A stretch of 64,000 nucleotides of DNA from Chitinophaga hostae (GCF_018224885.1 NZ_JAGTXB010000001.1:248001-312000); one strand, 5' to 3'; positions 1 through 9,171 are shown, numbered from the stretch's first letter. Notes: generated from the letters alone by a model not told the origin. A program made the numbers and translations.

Positions 1-38
1 CAGGCGCATTTATTTTTTAATGCACCTGTTTCCGGCGC

Positions 39-1577
39 TTATTCAAACAGGAATAATGTTTTGCCATTTTTTATCTGCATCCGCAGGGGTTCGCTTACAT
101 GACTTTCATTCTGCAACCGGTCCAGTGCTGTCAGCACATACGTATAAGTTTTCCCTTTTACATAGGTAACATCCTTATACTCCGGATCAGATGATTGCTG
201 CAGAATGCTTAATATTTTCGTAGGGTCGCTGACGTTAATCGCTTCATTTTGCTCAAAGCGATAAAGGACATACTGTTTTGTATGGCCGCTGGTATCATCG
301 TCGGTCCAGTGTATTTCAAGGCCGCCGGGACGTTCAAAAGCATCAATGAAATAAGGCGCTTCCGGTGTTTCTTTCGGCAGCCACGACATAACAGGGCGCA
401 GGGCCGGGTATTTGTAAACGCCATTGCGCAGGGCCGTTTCTATGCCGAGGGGGTTGCCCCTGAAAGAAGCGGCGCTATAGAAAATACTTCCCTGGATAGT
501 ACTTAATGTCCGGGCTTCTTCAATCTGTGCGGGAATTTCGCCGGGGTTTTTCCAGGCGGCGTTGCTGCCAATACGGTATACGCCATGACCAATATACACT
601 TGCCGGCCATAGCCGTGCTGACTCCACCAGTTCAGCAGGATTTCATAGTCTACCAGCCGGTGGCCGCGCTCCCAGTATAGCTGTGGCGCTACATAGTCGA
701 TCCAGCCCATCTTCAGCCATTTAAGGATGTCGGCATACAGATCGTCATAGTTTGTTTGCCCGCCCTTGGTGTAAGAGCCTTCGGCGTCCTTGTCTTTATT
801 CCGCCATACGCCAAACGGGCTGATACCGAATTTTACCCATGGCTTTTCGGCCTTGATGGCTACGCTTAGCAGCTTGATAATAGCATCTACGTTGGCGCGG
901 CGCCAATCGTCCTTCATCATATTACCGCCATATAAACGATAGGATGCATTATCCGGGAATTCTTTTCCGGGAGCGCGATAGGGATAAAAATAATCGTCGA
1001 AATGTACGGCATCGATGTCATATCGTTTTACTACATCGCGGATCACCATGGTTACATATTCACGCACTTCGGGAATACCGGGATCAAAATATTTTTTGTT
1101 ATCGTAGGTAAGAAACCATTGTGGTTTAAGCCGCGTAATATGGTTGGCGGCTATGCTGCTACGGCTCGCATTGAATACCGCGCGGTAGGGATTAAACCAG
1201 GCATGGAATTCCATCCCGCGTTTATGCGTTTCTTCTATCATAAACTGCAAAGGGTCGTAGTAAGGATTAGGGGCTTGTCCCTGTACCCCGGTCAGGTATT
1301 CCGACCATGGCTCGTATGGAGAAGGATAAAATGCATCTGTTGCCGGGCGTACCTGTACCACCACAGCATTCATGCCGTTGCGTTGCTGCTGGTCTAGGAT
1401 AGTAATGAACTCCTGTTTTTGCTGTTCTGTACTAAGTCCCCGCCGGGATGGCCAGTCAATATTTTCCACAGTGGCGATCCAAACGGCTCTTAATTCGCGT
1501 TTGGGAGGTAGCTGCGCCCACGCCTGCTGTATCAGAATGATCGATAGAACAATACCTGCTATAAATTGCTTCAACAT
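39..1577 (-). CDS. GHL10-type glycoside hydrolase-like secreted protein
   Basis: Predicted secreted 512-residue protein of the glycosyl hydrolase-like 10 family (DUF187, YngK type), thought to act on cell-wall or exopolysaccharide glycans. A signal peptide covers about residues 1-21 (ends AWAQ). The TIM-barrel starts with the family hallmark ELRAVWIATVENIDWPS and continues to about residue 350, with HFDDYFYPY and APQLYWERG as typical barrel-strand motifs. The last 110 residues look like a fibronectin type III domain. The substrate cannot be read from sequence. It stands alone and is followed upstream by a separately transcribed MscS gene. Family assignment is firm, function is inferred. Confidence 0.85.
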   Translation of the reverse strand: MLKQFIAGIVLSIILIQQAWAQLPPKRELRAVWIATVENIDWPSRRGLSTEQQKQEFITILDQQQRNGMNAVVVQVRPATDAFYPSPYEPWSEYLTGVQGQAPNPYYDPLQFMIEETHKRGMEFHAWFNPYRAVFNASRSSIAANHITRLKPQWFLTYDNKKYFDPGIPEVREYVTMVIRDVVKRYDIDAVHFDDYFYPYRAPGKEFPDNASYRLYGGNMMKDDWRRANVDAIIKLLSVAIKAEKPWVKFGISPFGVWRNKDKDAEGSYTKGGQTNYDDLYADILKWLKMGWIDYVAPQLYWERGHRLVDYEILLNWWSQHGYGRQVYIGHGVYRIGSNAAWKNPGEIPAQIEEARTLSTIQGSIFYSAASFRGNPLGIETALRNGVYKYPALRPVMSWLPKETPEAPYFIDAFERPGGLEIHWTDDDTSGHTKQYVLYRFEQNEAINVSDPTKILSILQQSSDPEYKDVTYVKGKTYTYVLTALDRLQNESHVSEPLRMQIKNGKTLFLFE

Positions 1578-1665
1578 CTGCCTTACTTTTTACCGTAAGA
1601 TGCGAAAATAGCAAAAACCGGGGCTGATGTGATACAAATCTGTGATTCTTATGAAGATAGATCAC

Positions 1666-3528
1666 TTATTCTTTTTCCAGCTTTACGTTAAATACCGGCG
1701 CCTTGTAGTTTTCCGGCAGGTAGTTGGCTGGAATAGTAGTGGCATTGCCATCCCTGTGGGCAATAAAATGTGGCGACATAATTTCTATACCGGCAGCATT
1801 AAAGCAGTCCTGTATATTTTTGTGCAGATCAGAATATATCAGGGCCATTTTATGTGAGTGGTCAGTATACATATTGATTTCATAGGCAACCGAAAAATCA
1901 TCCAGGCTGGTTTGCAGCACAAATGGTGGCTTCTCTTTCATAACACCTTCTGTTGCCAGGGCGGCATTGATCAGCTGTTCATGTACTTGTTTCCACGGCA
2001 CGTCATAACCAATAGTAACGGTTGTATGCAGTATCAGCCCAAGATCCTTGCTGGACGTGGTGAAGTTGATGGTGTGGCCGCTTAGTATACTGGCATTGGG
2101 TACCGTGATTTCTTCATTTTTTATAGTGCGTAACCGGGTCACCAACAGGTTTTTTTCAATTACATCGCCGGTGATCTCTCCTATTTTTACCCGGTCGCCT
2201 ATTTTAAAGGGACGCATATACGTAATTACAAAGCCTGCAATAACATTTGAAATAGCCGAAGAAGATCCCAGTGAAAACAGGATCCCGAGGAAAACGGATA
2301 CTCCCTGGAATATTTTCGAGTCGGATCCCGGGAGGTAAGGAAAAATAACTACAAACATGAATGCATACAGCAGGAACTTGATGCCGCTGCCCGTAGGCCG
2401 CGCCCAGTCGGAATAAAAGCCTTTAATTGTAAGATTGCCGCCAGCGATTTCCTCCGCCAGGTAATTGACCAGTTTTACCAGGTAACGTGTTATAAAGTAG
2501 ATCACCAGTATGGTGAGCAATTTAGGGAGATAGTGAACGAAGCCCAGGAATATTGATTTAACGGGGGAAAGTGTCCAGTCGATGAGTTTATCAGCGATAC
2601 CTTTTGTCCAGGGAAATATGCTGAATACAAACGGCAGGGTGATGTAAAAGATGAAGAGGATAAAAATGATCCTCGCAATACGAAGTGCGTTAAACACAAT
2701 GCCGATCTGCTTTTGCTGGTTCAGCAAGGCATACTCTTTTACTTTCACACCTTTGAAATAGCGGTCTTTTTCCCGCACAATTTTTTTGCGGAGCCGTTTA
2801 AACAACCGGTTAATACCGTATACTATAGCAGAAAATACCACGATGATCAACAGCAGCCAACCTATTCTTACCAGGATACTTTGCAGGCTGTTATCTTTCT
2901 TTTCCCGGAGTATGGCTTTTCCGATAATGTCCGCATAGTTTTTGGCTACCTGGGCTTTATCCTGGTCGAGCCATAGTGCGTCGTCGTCGGTAACGCTCAG
3001 CAGCACCAGTTCATTATAGGCAACGTCTATATTGTTTTCGTTTGGTATAGGCCGAATAGAATCGGGGCTGAAGAAGGGATCATCGGCGAGGGTTGCCAGT
3101 TTGCGGTTAATATGCTGTACCCTGTCGCTGGGTTGCAGCGGGCCGAGTTTATTATAAACATAAAAAAGGGTATCGCCGAAAGGCGCTACGGGCAGCCCGG
3201 CATGGGTGGCTTTGAGCTGGTTGATGCGTAGCCTGGCGGCTACTTTTTTCAGGGAGTCGGCCTGTTCGAAGGCGGCGAGTTTTTGTTGCAGTTCTTTTTT
3301 GCGGCTATCGTTATCGTTGCTGAGGGCCAGCTGTTGCTCCAATGCTTGTTTCTGAGCGTCGTCTGCTTTTTGCAGCGAATCGTTTTGCCGGAGCAGCCGG
3401 GTGGTCAATACCAGTTGCGTATTTGTCAGCGAGTCGCGGGAGATTTTGCCGGTGTCGGTTTGTGCGTTGCATGACAGGGCGATATTCACCAGCAGGATGC
3501 TCAAGTAAAGGGTAAAAACAACTTTCAT
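1666..3528 (-). CDS. MscS-family mechanosensitive channel with periplasmic coiled coil
   Basis: 620-residue mechanosensitive ion channel of the MscS family, which releases solutes during hypo-osmotic shock across the inner membrane. A signal peptide is followed by a Gln/Lys-rich coiled coil at about 30-110 and several membrane helices between about 220 and 430. The pore helix region reads SLGSSSAISNVIAGFVITYMR, followed by the beta-domain signature FKIGDRVKIGEITGDV and the NASILSGHTINF segment. It is larger than E. coli MscS and resembles the MscK-like group with an added periplasmic N-terminus. No operon partner is apparent. Confidence 0.88.
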   Translation of the reverse strand: MKVVFTLYLSILLVNIALSCNAQTDTGKISRDSLTNTQLVLTTRLLRQNDSLQKADDAQKQALEQQLALSNDNDSRKKELQQKLAAFEQADSLKKVAARLRINQLKATHAGLPVAPFGDTLFYVYNKLGPLQPSDRVQHINRKLATLADDPFFSPDSIRPIPNENNIDVAYNELVLLSVTDDDALWLDQDKAQVAKNYADIIGKAILREKKDNSLQSILVRIGWLLLIIVVFSAIVYGINRLFKRLRKKIVREKDRYFKGVKVKEYALLNQQKQIGIVFNALRIARIIFILFIFYITLPFVFSIFPWTKGIADKLIDWTLSPVKSIFLGFVHYLPKLLTILVIYFITRYLVKLVNYLAEEIAGGNLTIKGFYSDWARPTGSGIKFLLYAFMFVVIFPYLPGSDSKIFQGVSVFLGILFSLGSSSAISNVIAGFVITYMRPFKIGDRVKIGEITGDVIEKNLLVTRLRTIKNEEITVPNASILSGHTINFTTSSKDLGLILHTTVTIGYDVPWKQVHEQLINAALATEGVMKEKPPFVLQTSLDDFSVAYEINMYTDHSHKMALIYSDLHKNIQDCFNAAGIEIMSPHFIAHRDGNATTIPANYLPENYKAPVFNVKLEKE

Positions 3529-3623
3529 TCCCGAAGCTTTTATTTAAAATACGGAAAATTCAGCTAGGAGTTACCCACAGCAGCGATGAAAACTGATAAG
3601 GAAGGAAAATAAACAGATGGGCG

Positions 3624-4076
3624 CTATATCTTCCTTTTGGTATACTGGCTGTAATCGGGCAGGGTGGCTTCATATTCCTGGTGCATCAGGGGGGATGTTA
3701 ACAGGAAGTCGGCGGATGCGCGGTTGCTGGCCATCGGGATATTCCACACCACTCCCAAACGGAGCAGGGCTTTAATATCCGGATCATGTGGCAATGCTTC
3801 CATGGGGTCCCAGAAGAAGATAATAACGTCCAGTTCCCCGGTGGCTACCAGGGCGCCGATCTGCTGATCGCCGCCCAGGGGGCCACTCAGTAACTTTCTT
3901 ACGGATACATCCAGCGCCTGCTCTATCAGCAGCCCGGTGGTGCCGGTGGCATATAGTTCGTGGCGGCTTAATACCGTTTTATTATAAGTAGCCCATTCGA
4001 TCAGCTCTGCCTTTTTATGGTCGTGAGCAATCAGTGCTATCCTCTTACGTGCTTTTAATACTTTCGTTGTTTGCAT
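3624..4076 (-). CDS. mgsA: Methylglyoxal synthase
   Basis: Converts dihydroxyacetone phosphate to methylglyoxal, a bypass of lower glycolysis when phosphate is scarce. The MgsA core is clear: RIALIAHDHKK at the N-terminus, the ATGTTG phosphate loop, LSGPLGGDQQIGA and the FFWDPMEALPHDPDIKALLR stretch. I start at ATG 4076 (MQTTKVLK), giving 150 residues. The open frame extends nine codons upstream, but a TACTTTTG promoter element lies at 4085-4092, inside that extension. The short gap between that element and the ATG implies a very short leader. Confidence 0.92.
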   Translation of the reverse strand: MQTTKVLKARKRIALIAHDHKKAELIEWATYNKTVLSRHELYATGTTGLLIEQALDVSVRKLLSGPLGGDQQIGALVATGELDVIIFFWDPMEALPHDPDIKALLRLGVVWNIPMASNRASADFLLTSPLMHQEYEATLPDYSQYTKRKI

Positions 4077-4084
4077 ATCTGTTA

Positions 4085-4092
4085 CAAAAGTA
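4085..4092 (-). promoter_or_regulatory. Bacteroidota-type -7 element for mgsA
   Basis: TACTTTTG on the minus strand matches the TAnnTTTG consensus and ends 8 bases before the mgsA ATG. No convincing -33 TTG is seen at the usual distance, so this is a single-element call. It favours the internal ATG over the longer open frame. Confidence 0.5.
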
Positions 4093-4135
4093 ATAAGTGA
4101 CACGCAATAAATAAATGTGGAATGATATTAATGTG

Positions 4136-4651
4136 TTAATGTCTGTCGTTGGTGTCGAGTGTAGCCAGGTCGCGGTCGAAAATATAAATTCCGCCTTTAT
4201 CCTCCCCGATCAGTTTTAATTTGTCGAGGATATGCCGGGCCAGGCGCTCTTCTTCGATCTGTTCCGTTACATACCATTGCAGGAAGTTGTGGGTGGCATA
4301 GTCTTTTTCGCTGAGGCACATATCTACCAGGTTATTGATTTCCTTGGAAACGGCCAGCTCATGGCTAAACACCTGTTCAAAAATCTCATGGATATTTTTA
4401 AACTTAACGGCAGGCTGCTTTAACGCCGGAACGAGCCCATGTCCACCCCGTTCATTAATGAATTTCAACAGTTTAAGCATGTGGGTTCTTTCCTCATCGG
4501 AATGTCGGTACAAAAACTGGGCAACCCCATTATAGCCCTCTACCTCCGACCAGGAGGCCATTGCAAGATAATATTGGGAGGAGGCTGCTTCCATTTCGAC
4601 CTGCTGGTTGAGCGCAGACTGGATTTTCGGCGAAAGTTCTTTTAATAACAT
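4136..4651 (-). CDS. ftnA: Ferritin (non-haem iron storage)
   Basis: 171-residue bacterial ferritin, a ferroxidase that stores iron in a 24-subunit shell. The four-helix bundle carries expected ferroxidase ligands: E in NQQVEMEAASSQYYLAMA, the SDEERTHMLKL helix with ExxH, and the later EQIEEERLARHIL helix. There is no haem-binding Met pattern typical of bacterioferritin. It precedes a divergent Nfu gene, so iron storage and Fe-S assembly are neighbours, though they have separate promoters. No Fur-like box was identified. Confidence 0.93.
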   Translation of the reverse strand: MLLKELSPKIQSALNQQVEMEAASSQYYLAMASWSEVEGYNGVAQFLYRHSDEERTHMLKLLKFINERGGHGLVPALKQPAVKFKNIHEIFEQVFSHELAVSKEINNLVDMCLSEKDYATHNFLQWYVTEQIEEERLARHILDKLKLIGEDKGGIYIFDRDLATLDTNDRH

Positions 4652-4775
4652 GGCGAAAAATTTGTATAATTATGAAGATTCAGATGGGACGGGGATATCA
4701 CTAATGCCTATAACCGGATTGTTAATTTCGATGGAGTACATTTAGATGCATCCCGAAAATCTGCCCGAAAAACGT

Positions 4776-4783
4776 TACCTTTG
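4776..4783 (+). promoter_or_regulatory. -7 element for the nfu gene
   Basis: TACCTTTG matches TAnnTTTG and lies 20 bases before the ATG at 4804. No clear -33 TTG was found at the expected distance. Confidence 0.5.
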
Positions 4784-4803
4784 CGTAAGTAAATTAGGAT
4801 AAA

Positions 4804-5400
4804 ATGATCAAAACAGGAAATCCAATCATCAGCATATACACAGAAATGACGCCTAACCCGGAAACGATGAAGTTTGTGGCAAACAAGCTTCTGTATCCTG
4901 GCAAAAGCATTGATTTCCCGGATGAAGCCAGTGCTAAACCGTCGCCATTAGCTATTGAGCTGTTTAGCTTCCCTTTCATTAGAGGGGTGTTTATCATGGC
5001 TAACTTTATTACGCTTACCAAAACCAGCGAAACTGACTGGAACGATATAATTCCTACGGTAAAAGCCTTCCTGAAAGAATACCTGGAAGACTCCCGTCCT
5101 GTTATCAACGAAGATGAAGTAGTGATCACCAAAGCTACCGGCAGCAACGAAGTGAATGCAGACGATACAGACGTGGTAAAACGTATCAAGGAATTACTTG
5201 AAAACTATGTGAAACCGGCTGTAGAAATGGATGGCGGCGCCATTCAGTTCAAAGATTACGACAACGGCACGGTAACACTGATGTTACAAGGTTCCTGCTC
5301 AGGCTGCCCCTCCTCCATGATTACGCTCAAAGCCGGTATTGAAGGCATGATGAAGCGTATGATTCCTGAAGTGAAGGAAGTTGTGGCAGAAGCAGAATAA
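4804..5400 (+). CDS. Nfu-type iron-sulfur cluster scaffold/carrier
   Basis: 198-residue Fe-S carrier delivering clusters to apo-proteins. The first 90 residues form the Nfu N-terminal domain (TPNPETMKFVANK and the IRGVFIMANFITLTK segment). The C-terminal NifU domain (about 120-198) contains VEMDGGAIQFKDY and the cluster-binding pair C165/C168 in GSCSGCPSS. The architecture matches mitochondrial Nfu1 and many Bacteroidota homologues. It is followed by a strong hairpin terminator, so it is probably monocistronic. The window has several Fe-S clients (MqnC, HemN, CcoG, Fnr-like regulator). Confidence 0.92.
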   Translation: MIKTGNPIISIYTEMTPNPETMKFVANKLLYPGKSIDFPDEASAKPSPLAIELFSFPFIRGVFIMANFITLTKTSETDWNDIIPTVKAFLKEYLEDSRPVINEDEVVITKATGSNEVNADDTDVVKRIKELLENYVKPAVEMDGGAIQFKDYDNGTVTLMLQGSCSGCPSSMITLKAGIEGMMKRMIPEVKEVVAEAE

Positions 5401-5431
5401 GCCATAGTTGAGTGAATGATAGTGTTAAACG

Positions 5432-5463
5432 AAAGCACAGTCTTTATGGCTGTGCTTTTTTTT
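5432..5463 (+). terminator. Rho-independent terminator of the nfu gene
   Basis: A 9-bp stem (AAAGCACAG with CTGTGCTTT) and a 9-base loop are followed by a run of T. It sits about 30 bases after the stop codon. Confidence 0.85.
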
Positions 5464-5536
5464 AGCGGTTAGCGATCAGCTTCCAGCTGTTCGCAGCAGC
5501 GAAGGAGATATTTTCGTATTAAAACAAAAAATCAGC

Positions 5537-7231
5537 ATGAGATTTTTACTGCTGTTCGCCGGCATGGCTGTGGCCATGCAGCCGGCACAAGCCCAGAAAC
5601 AAAAAAAAGTGGACAGTGCATCAGCCGTTATTACCTACGGCTTCAGCAGCAACGGGAAGCCCGTTACGGGCAACGAAACGCAGCTGTTTATTGACCATCA
5701 GCGCGCCCATATCGTTGCCGGCGGGAACAAACAAAAAGAACAGCAGTACCTGCAGCTACAGGAACAAACCACCTTACAGGTATTAAGTATACCTAACAAC
5801 GACGTATATACGTTAAAGAAAGCGTTCAGCGAATACACCACCCCTGAACTTCTCCCGGATACCGCCACCATCCTGGGACATGTTTGTAAAAAGGCAAAAC
5901 TGTTTATCCGCTCCAATACCATCGAGGTGTGGTATACCAATGCCCTCCCGCTGAAAGGAACACCTAATCTTACTATTGCACCGGGATTAGGACTGGTGCT
6001 GAAAATAGTGCGCAACGGCAATAGTGAAACACTGGCAAAGAAAATAACCTGGCGCAGCATAACCGATGCAGAACTCAACTGGCCTGTCAACACCGGCAAA
6101 ATGGTAGATGATGCCGCCTATATGCGGCAAATAATAGACAGCCGTTATACTACCCTGCCTGTCTTTAACCAGGAGCAGATCAGTTGGGGTAACAATCCCG
6201 TCAACCCCGCAGGCGAACAGCTTAATCAAACCTATCATTACGCCGGTGGCACAGTGATATTAAAAAAAGTATCGCTGCCCGCGGTTAAAAAAGGACAAAC
6301 CCTTTTTGCGGAACTTGCCCAATACTCCAATGGAGATGCATACGACCGCACCGGGTCGGTATTTATGATCCCGGCCGATAAAGCGGTTTCTTTCCTGGAC
6401 GGATTGCAAAAGGGCGTACAGGCGTTGCCGTTATTCACAGCCAACAACGGTAAACCGTATCATGGCATGGTGGCCACCGACAATTACCTTCCTGCATTAG
6501 AAATATTGCGCTTTTTTACACCCTTTGGTGTACGGCAATTTAATAACCAGGTGAAGATAGCCGGTTACAACTGGGCAGATTCCGTGATCTATAAACAGGA
6601 TATTACAGAGCTGCATAGCCGCCTCCAGGGCGATGTGTGGATAGGTGTATATATTGGTAATTATGATAAGGGCGGTCATAAGGTAAGCCTGAGCTTTAAA
6701 TATTATCCAGGTGATCCGGAAGATGAAAACAGGCCAGGGCCCAACTGGATATCCCCGGTTTTTAACACCACCAACCTGATGGAAATGGCCGGACAGGAAT
6801 ATGCAACCCTGTTCGACAAAGACTCTCTGAAAGTAACGGTGAATATTCCCGAAGGACTTAAAAATGTACAGTTGCGTTTCCTGACCACCGGCCATGGTGG
6901 CTGGGGTGGCGGCGACGAGTTCAATCCTAAGCAGAATGAAATTTTTGTAGATGGCAAACGGGTATATCATTTTATTCCATGGCGCACGGACTGCGCTACC
7001 TATCGCTTGTCTAACCCGGCTTCGGGCAACTTTGGCAACGGGTTATCCTCTTCAGACCTGAGCCGTTCCAACTGGTGTCCGGGCACGCTTACTTCGCCGG
7101 TATACATTTCCCTGCCGGATATTACGCCAGGGGTACATACCATACAGGTAGCCATTCCGCAAGGCAAACCTGAAGGCAGCAGCCAGAGCTTCTGGAATGT
7201 ATCCGGAACGCTGATCGGAGAAAAGAAATAA
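5537..7231 (+). CDS. Secreted GLPGLI-like/PNGase F-like fusion
   Basis: 564 residues. A signal peptide (about 1-19, ends AQA) is followed by a roughly 180-residue domain resembling GLPGLI proteins: it has GHVCKKAKLFI, EVWYTNALPLKG and APGLGLVLKI, matching the family's usual order of lysine-rich strand, WYT strand and GLPGLI strand. From about residue 220 onward it resembles peptide-N-glycosidase F: GHGGWGGGDEF, FIPWRTDCATYRL and SRSNWCPG are typical of its C-terminal jelly-roll. PNGase F removes N-glycans from glycoproteins. The catalytic triad was not mapped residue by residue, so activity is inferred. The fusion is unusual in my reading. Confidence 0.78.
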   Translation: MRFLLLFAGMAVAMQPAQAQKQKKVDSASAVITYGFSSNGKPVTGNETQLFIDHQRAHIVAGGNKQKEQQYLQLQEQTTLQVLSIPNNDVYTLKKAFSEYTTPELLPDTATILGHVCKKAKLFIRSNTIEVWYTNALPLKGTPNLTIAPGLGLVLKIVRNGNSETLAKKITWRSITDAELNWPVNTGKMVDDAAYMRQIIDSRYTTLPVFNQEQISWGNNPVNPAGEQLNQTYHYAGGTVILKKVSLPAVKKGQTLFAELAQYSNGDAYDRTGSVFMIPADKAVSFLDGLQKGVQALPLFTANNGKPYHGMVATDNYLPALEILRFFTPFGVRQFNNQVKIAGYNWADSVIYKQDITELHSRLQGDVWIGVYIGNYDKGGHKVSLSFKYYPGDPEDENRPGPNWISPVFNTTNLMEMAGQEYATLFDKDSLKVTVNIPEGLKNVQLRFLTTGHGGWGGGDEFNPKQNEIFVDGKRVYHFIPWRTDCATYRLSNPASGNFGNGLSSSDLSRSNWCPGTLTSPVYISLPDITPGVHTIQVAIPQGKPEGSSQSFWNVSGTLIGEKK

Positions 7232-7237
7232 TTCCTG

Positions 7238-7281
7238 CTGCCATGACTACAGCGAAAAACCATTCGCAGCAGTCATGGCAG
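7238..7281 (+). promoter_or_regulatory. Strong hairpin between PNGase-like gene and pnuC
   Basis: Perfect 11-bp stem, CTGCCATGACT (7238-7248) with AGTCATGGCAG (7271-7281), with further partial pairing inside (AGCG/CGC). It begins 7 bases after the stop and ends 32 bases before pnuC. No T-run follows, so a simple terminator is doubtful. Processing signal or leader element are alternatives. Confidence 0.5.
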
Positions 7282-7312
7282 TAATCTGCGCATAATCACC
7301 CATTTTTGCACC

Positions 7313-7936
7313 ATGAATGATTTATACCAGGGCTTTTTAGAAGGGCTACATCAGATGACCTGGCTGGAAGGAATGGCGGTATGCTTTGCTGTCTTGTCGG
7401 TTATCTTTCAAAAAAATAATAATATCCTGGTATATCCTACCGGTATCATCAGTACTGGTATTTACACCTACCTGCTGTCGCGCGAGCATTTTAAGCTGTA
7501 TGCCGACGCCACCCTGAATGCTTACTATCTTGTAATGAGTGTGTATGGCTGGGTATATTGGGCAAAGAAAGGCCCCACTACGCCATCTACACCTATCATG
7601 CGAAGCAGCCGTAATGAATTAATCACCGCCACTTCCATTGCATTGGTGGGCTGGGGCGTTTTCTATTTCCTGCTAACGAGGTTTTCAGATTCCAATGTGC
7701 CGGTAATGGATGCCTTTGTTTCTGCTGTTGCCTGTGCCGGCATGTGGTTACTGGCCAAACGTAAACTGGAAAACTGGATATTGCTGAACATCTCCAACCT
7801 GGCAGCCATACCGCTGTTGTTTTACAAGCATCTTTACCTGACAGCCTTTCTTACCATCTTTTTATTTATCATTGCCATATTCGGATATCTTGACTGGAGA
7901 GCTGAGGTGCAGCAAAGAGAAATTTCCCGCAAATGA
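7313..7936 (+). CDS. pnuC: PnuC-type vitamin transporter (nicotinamide riboside)
   Basis: 207-residue membrane protein with about seven helices of the PnuC family, facilitated importers of nicotinamide riboside or related vitamins. Visible family features are NILVYPTGIISTGIYTYLL, the Y-rich DATLNAYYLVMSVYGWVYW segment and the C-terminal LTAFLTIFLFIIAIFGYLDW. The stop overlaps the next gene by 4 bases, and that gene encodes a nucleoside-kinase-like P-loop protein. The context favours nicotinamide riboside as substrate (import followed by phosphorylation trapping). No thiamine riboswitch is visible upstream, which argues against the thiamine variant. Confidence 0.88.
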   Translation: MNDLYQGFLEGLHQMTWLEGMAVCFAVLSVIFQKNNNILVYPTGIISTGIYTYLLSREHFKLYADATLNAYYLVMSVYGWVYWAKKGPTTPSTPIMRSSRNELITATSIALVGWGVFYFLLTRFSDSNVPVMDAFVSAVACAGMWLLAKRKLENWILLNISNLAAIPLLFYKHLYLTAFLTIFLFIIAIFGYLDWRAEVQQREISRK

Positions 7937-8454
7937 AGAAAGTCGTTGTTATAGGACCTGAATCAACAGGTAAAAGTACACTCAGTGAAAAGCTGGCAGC
8001 ACACTTTAATACCGTATGGACGCCGGAGTATGCCCGTGAATACCTCGATCAGCTGAATCGCCCTTACGGGGAGCATGACCTGTTGGAAATTGCAACCGGT
8101 CAGGTAGCGCTGGAACGCCGGCAGGCCGGTAAAGCGAATAAGGTGCTTATATGTGATACCGATCTCTATGTGATAAAGGTTTGGAGCGAACATAAATATG
8201 GTCATTGCGATCCCCGTATTTTAAACCAGGTTGCTCAGCAGCATTGTGATCTGTACCTGCTTACTTATATTGATTTGCCCTGGGAGGAAGATCCTCAGCG
8301 GGAATACCCTGACCCGGCCATGCGAACCTATTTCTACAATATTTATAAAGACATTGTGATGGCGTCCGGAGTAAACTGGGTAGATATCAGGGGCAACTAC
8401 CAGGAACGTGAGGCATTGGCCATAGCGGCCGTGGAACAACTGTTGCAAGCATAA
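7933..8454 (+). CDS. NadR-like P-loop kinase (ribosylnicotinamide kinase)
   Basis: 173-residue ATPase similar to the C-terminal kinase domain of NadR, which phosphorylates nicotinamide riboside to NMN. The Walker A loop GPESTGKST is at residues 8-16, followed by WTPEYAREYL, DTDLYVIKVWSEHKYG and the lid region DLPWEEDPQREYPDP. It lacks the N-terminal HTH and nucleotidyltransferase domains of enterobacterial NadR, so it should be kinase only. Translational overlap (ATGA) with pnuC ties transport to phosphorylation. Confidence 0.87.
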   Translation: MKKVVVIGPESTGKSTLSEKLAAHFNTVWTPEYAREYLDQLNRPYGEHDLLEIATGQVALERRQAGKANKVLICDTDLYVIKVWSEHKYGHCDPRILNQVAQQHCDLYLLTYIDLPWEEDPQREYPDPAMRTYFYNIYKDIVMASGVNWVDIRGNYQEREALAIAAVEQLLQA

Positions 8455-9171
8455 TTATTCTCTCCCGGTAACCAGTTCCATAATATCGGCATCAGGCGCA
8501 AGGTTACGCATTTGTACCAGGATTTTCCGCTGCCGGTAGCTAGTGATCCTTGCAGGCGGATTGATCGTGTATTTAACCGGGTTAGGCAAACAGGCGGCAA
8601 TCATCGCGGCTTCTTCACGGTTAAGACTGGCGGCATTTTTATGGTAATTAACCTGGGCGGCTGCTTCTACACCAAATACGCCCTCTCCCATTTCAGCAAC
8701 ATTCAGGTATACTTCGAGGATACGTTGCTTGCCCCATATTTTTTCGATCATGAAAGTAAAATATACTTCGAGGCCTTTCCGGAACCAGCTGCGACCCTGC
8801 CAGAGAAAAACGTTTTTGGCTACCTGCTGACTGATGGTGCTGGCGCCTTTTATTTTTTTACTCTGCTGGTTATGTTTCATCGCTTTTTCAATAGACTTGA
8901 AGTCAAAACCGTTATGATCAGTGAAGAGCTGGTCTTCGCTGGCGATCACTGCGAGTTTGGCATGCTGTGAAATTTCATTATAGCTTGCCCATGTTTTCTG
9001 GAGCTTTTTATCCGTTCCCCAGAGGCTGCACCAGCTGGAGATTTCAGTGATGGTAATAGGCGGATTCACCCATTTTAACAGGATGATATATACAAATTGT
9101 GCAACAATTAAAACCAGTAGTACTCTCTTCAATCTCCTCCACGTTCTGGGTACAATGCCTTTTAAATTCAT
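8455..9171 (-). CDS. mtgA: Monofunctional peptidoglycan glycosyltransferase
   Basis: 238-residue GT51 enzyme that polymerises lipid II into glycan strands. One N-terminal membrane helix (about 15-33) anchors it. Motif 1 carries the catalytic Glu in VIASEDQLFTDHNGFD. Other motifs are KGASTISQQVAKNVFLW, the KILEVYLN-like RILEVYLNVAEMGEGVFGVEAAA and AAMIAACLPNP. There is no transpeptidase domain, and the length matches MtgA. Its stop is 1 base from the stop of the convergent NadR-like kinase gene. A long palindromic repeat separates it from the divergent tsaC-like gene. Confidence 0.95.
   Translation of the reverse strand: MNLKGIVPRTWRRLKRVLLVLIVAQFVYIILLKWVNPPITITEISSWCSLWGTDKKLQKTWASYNEISQHAKLAVIASEDQLFTDHNGFDFKSIEKAMKHNQQSKKIKGASTISQQVAKNVFLWQGRSWFRKGLEVYFTFMIEKIWGKQRILEVYLNVAEMGEGVFGVEAAAQVNYHKNAASLNREEAAMIAACLPNPVKYTINPPARITSYRQRKILVQMRNLAPDADIMELVTGRE

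Noticed and set aside
7232..7312. Thiamine (TPP) riboswitch before pnuC
   Set aside because: No CTGAGA or conserved TPP helix motifs; only a simple hairpin is present.
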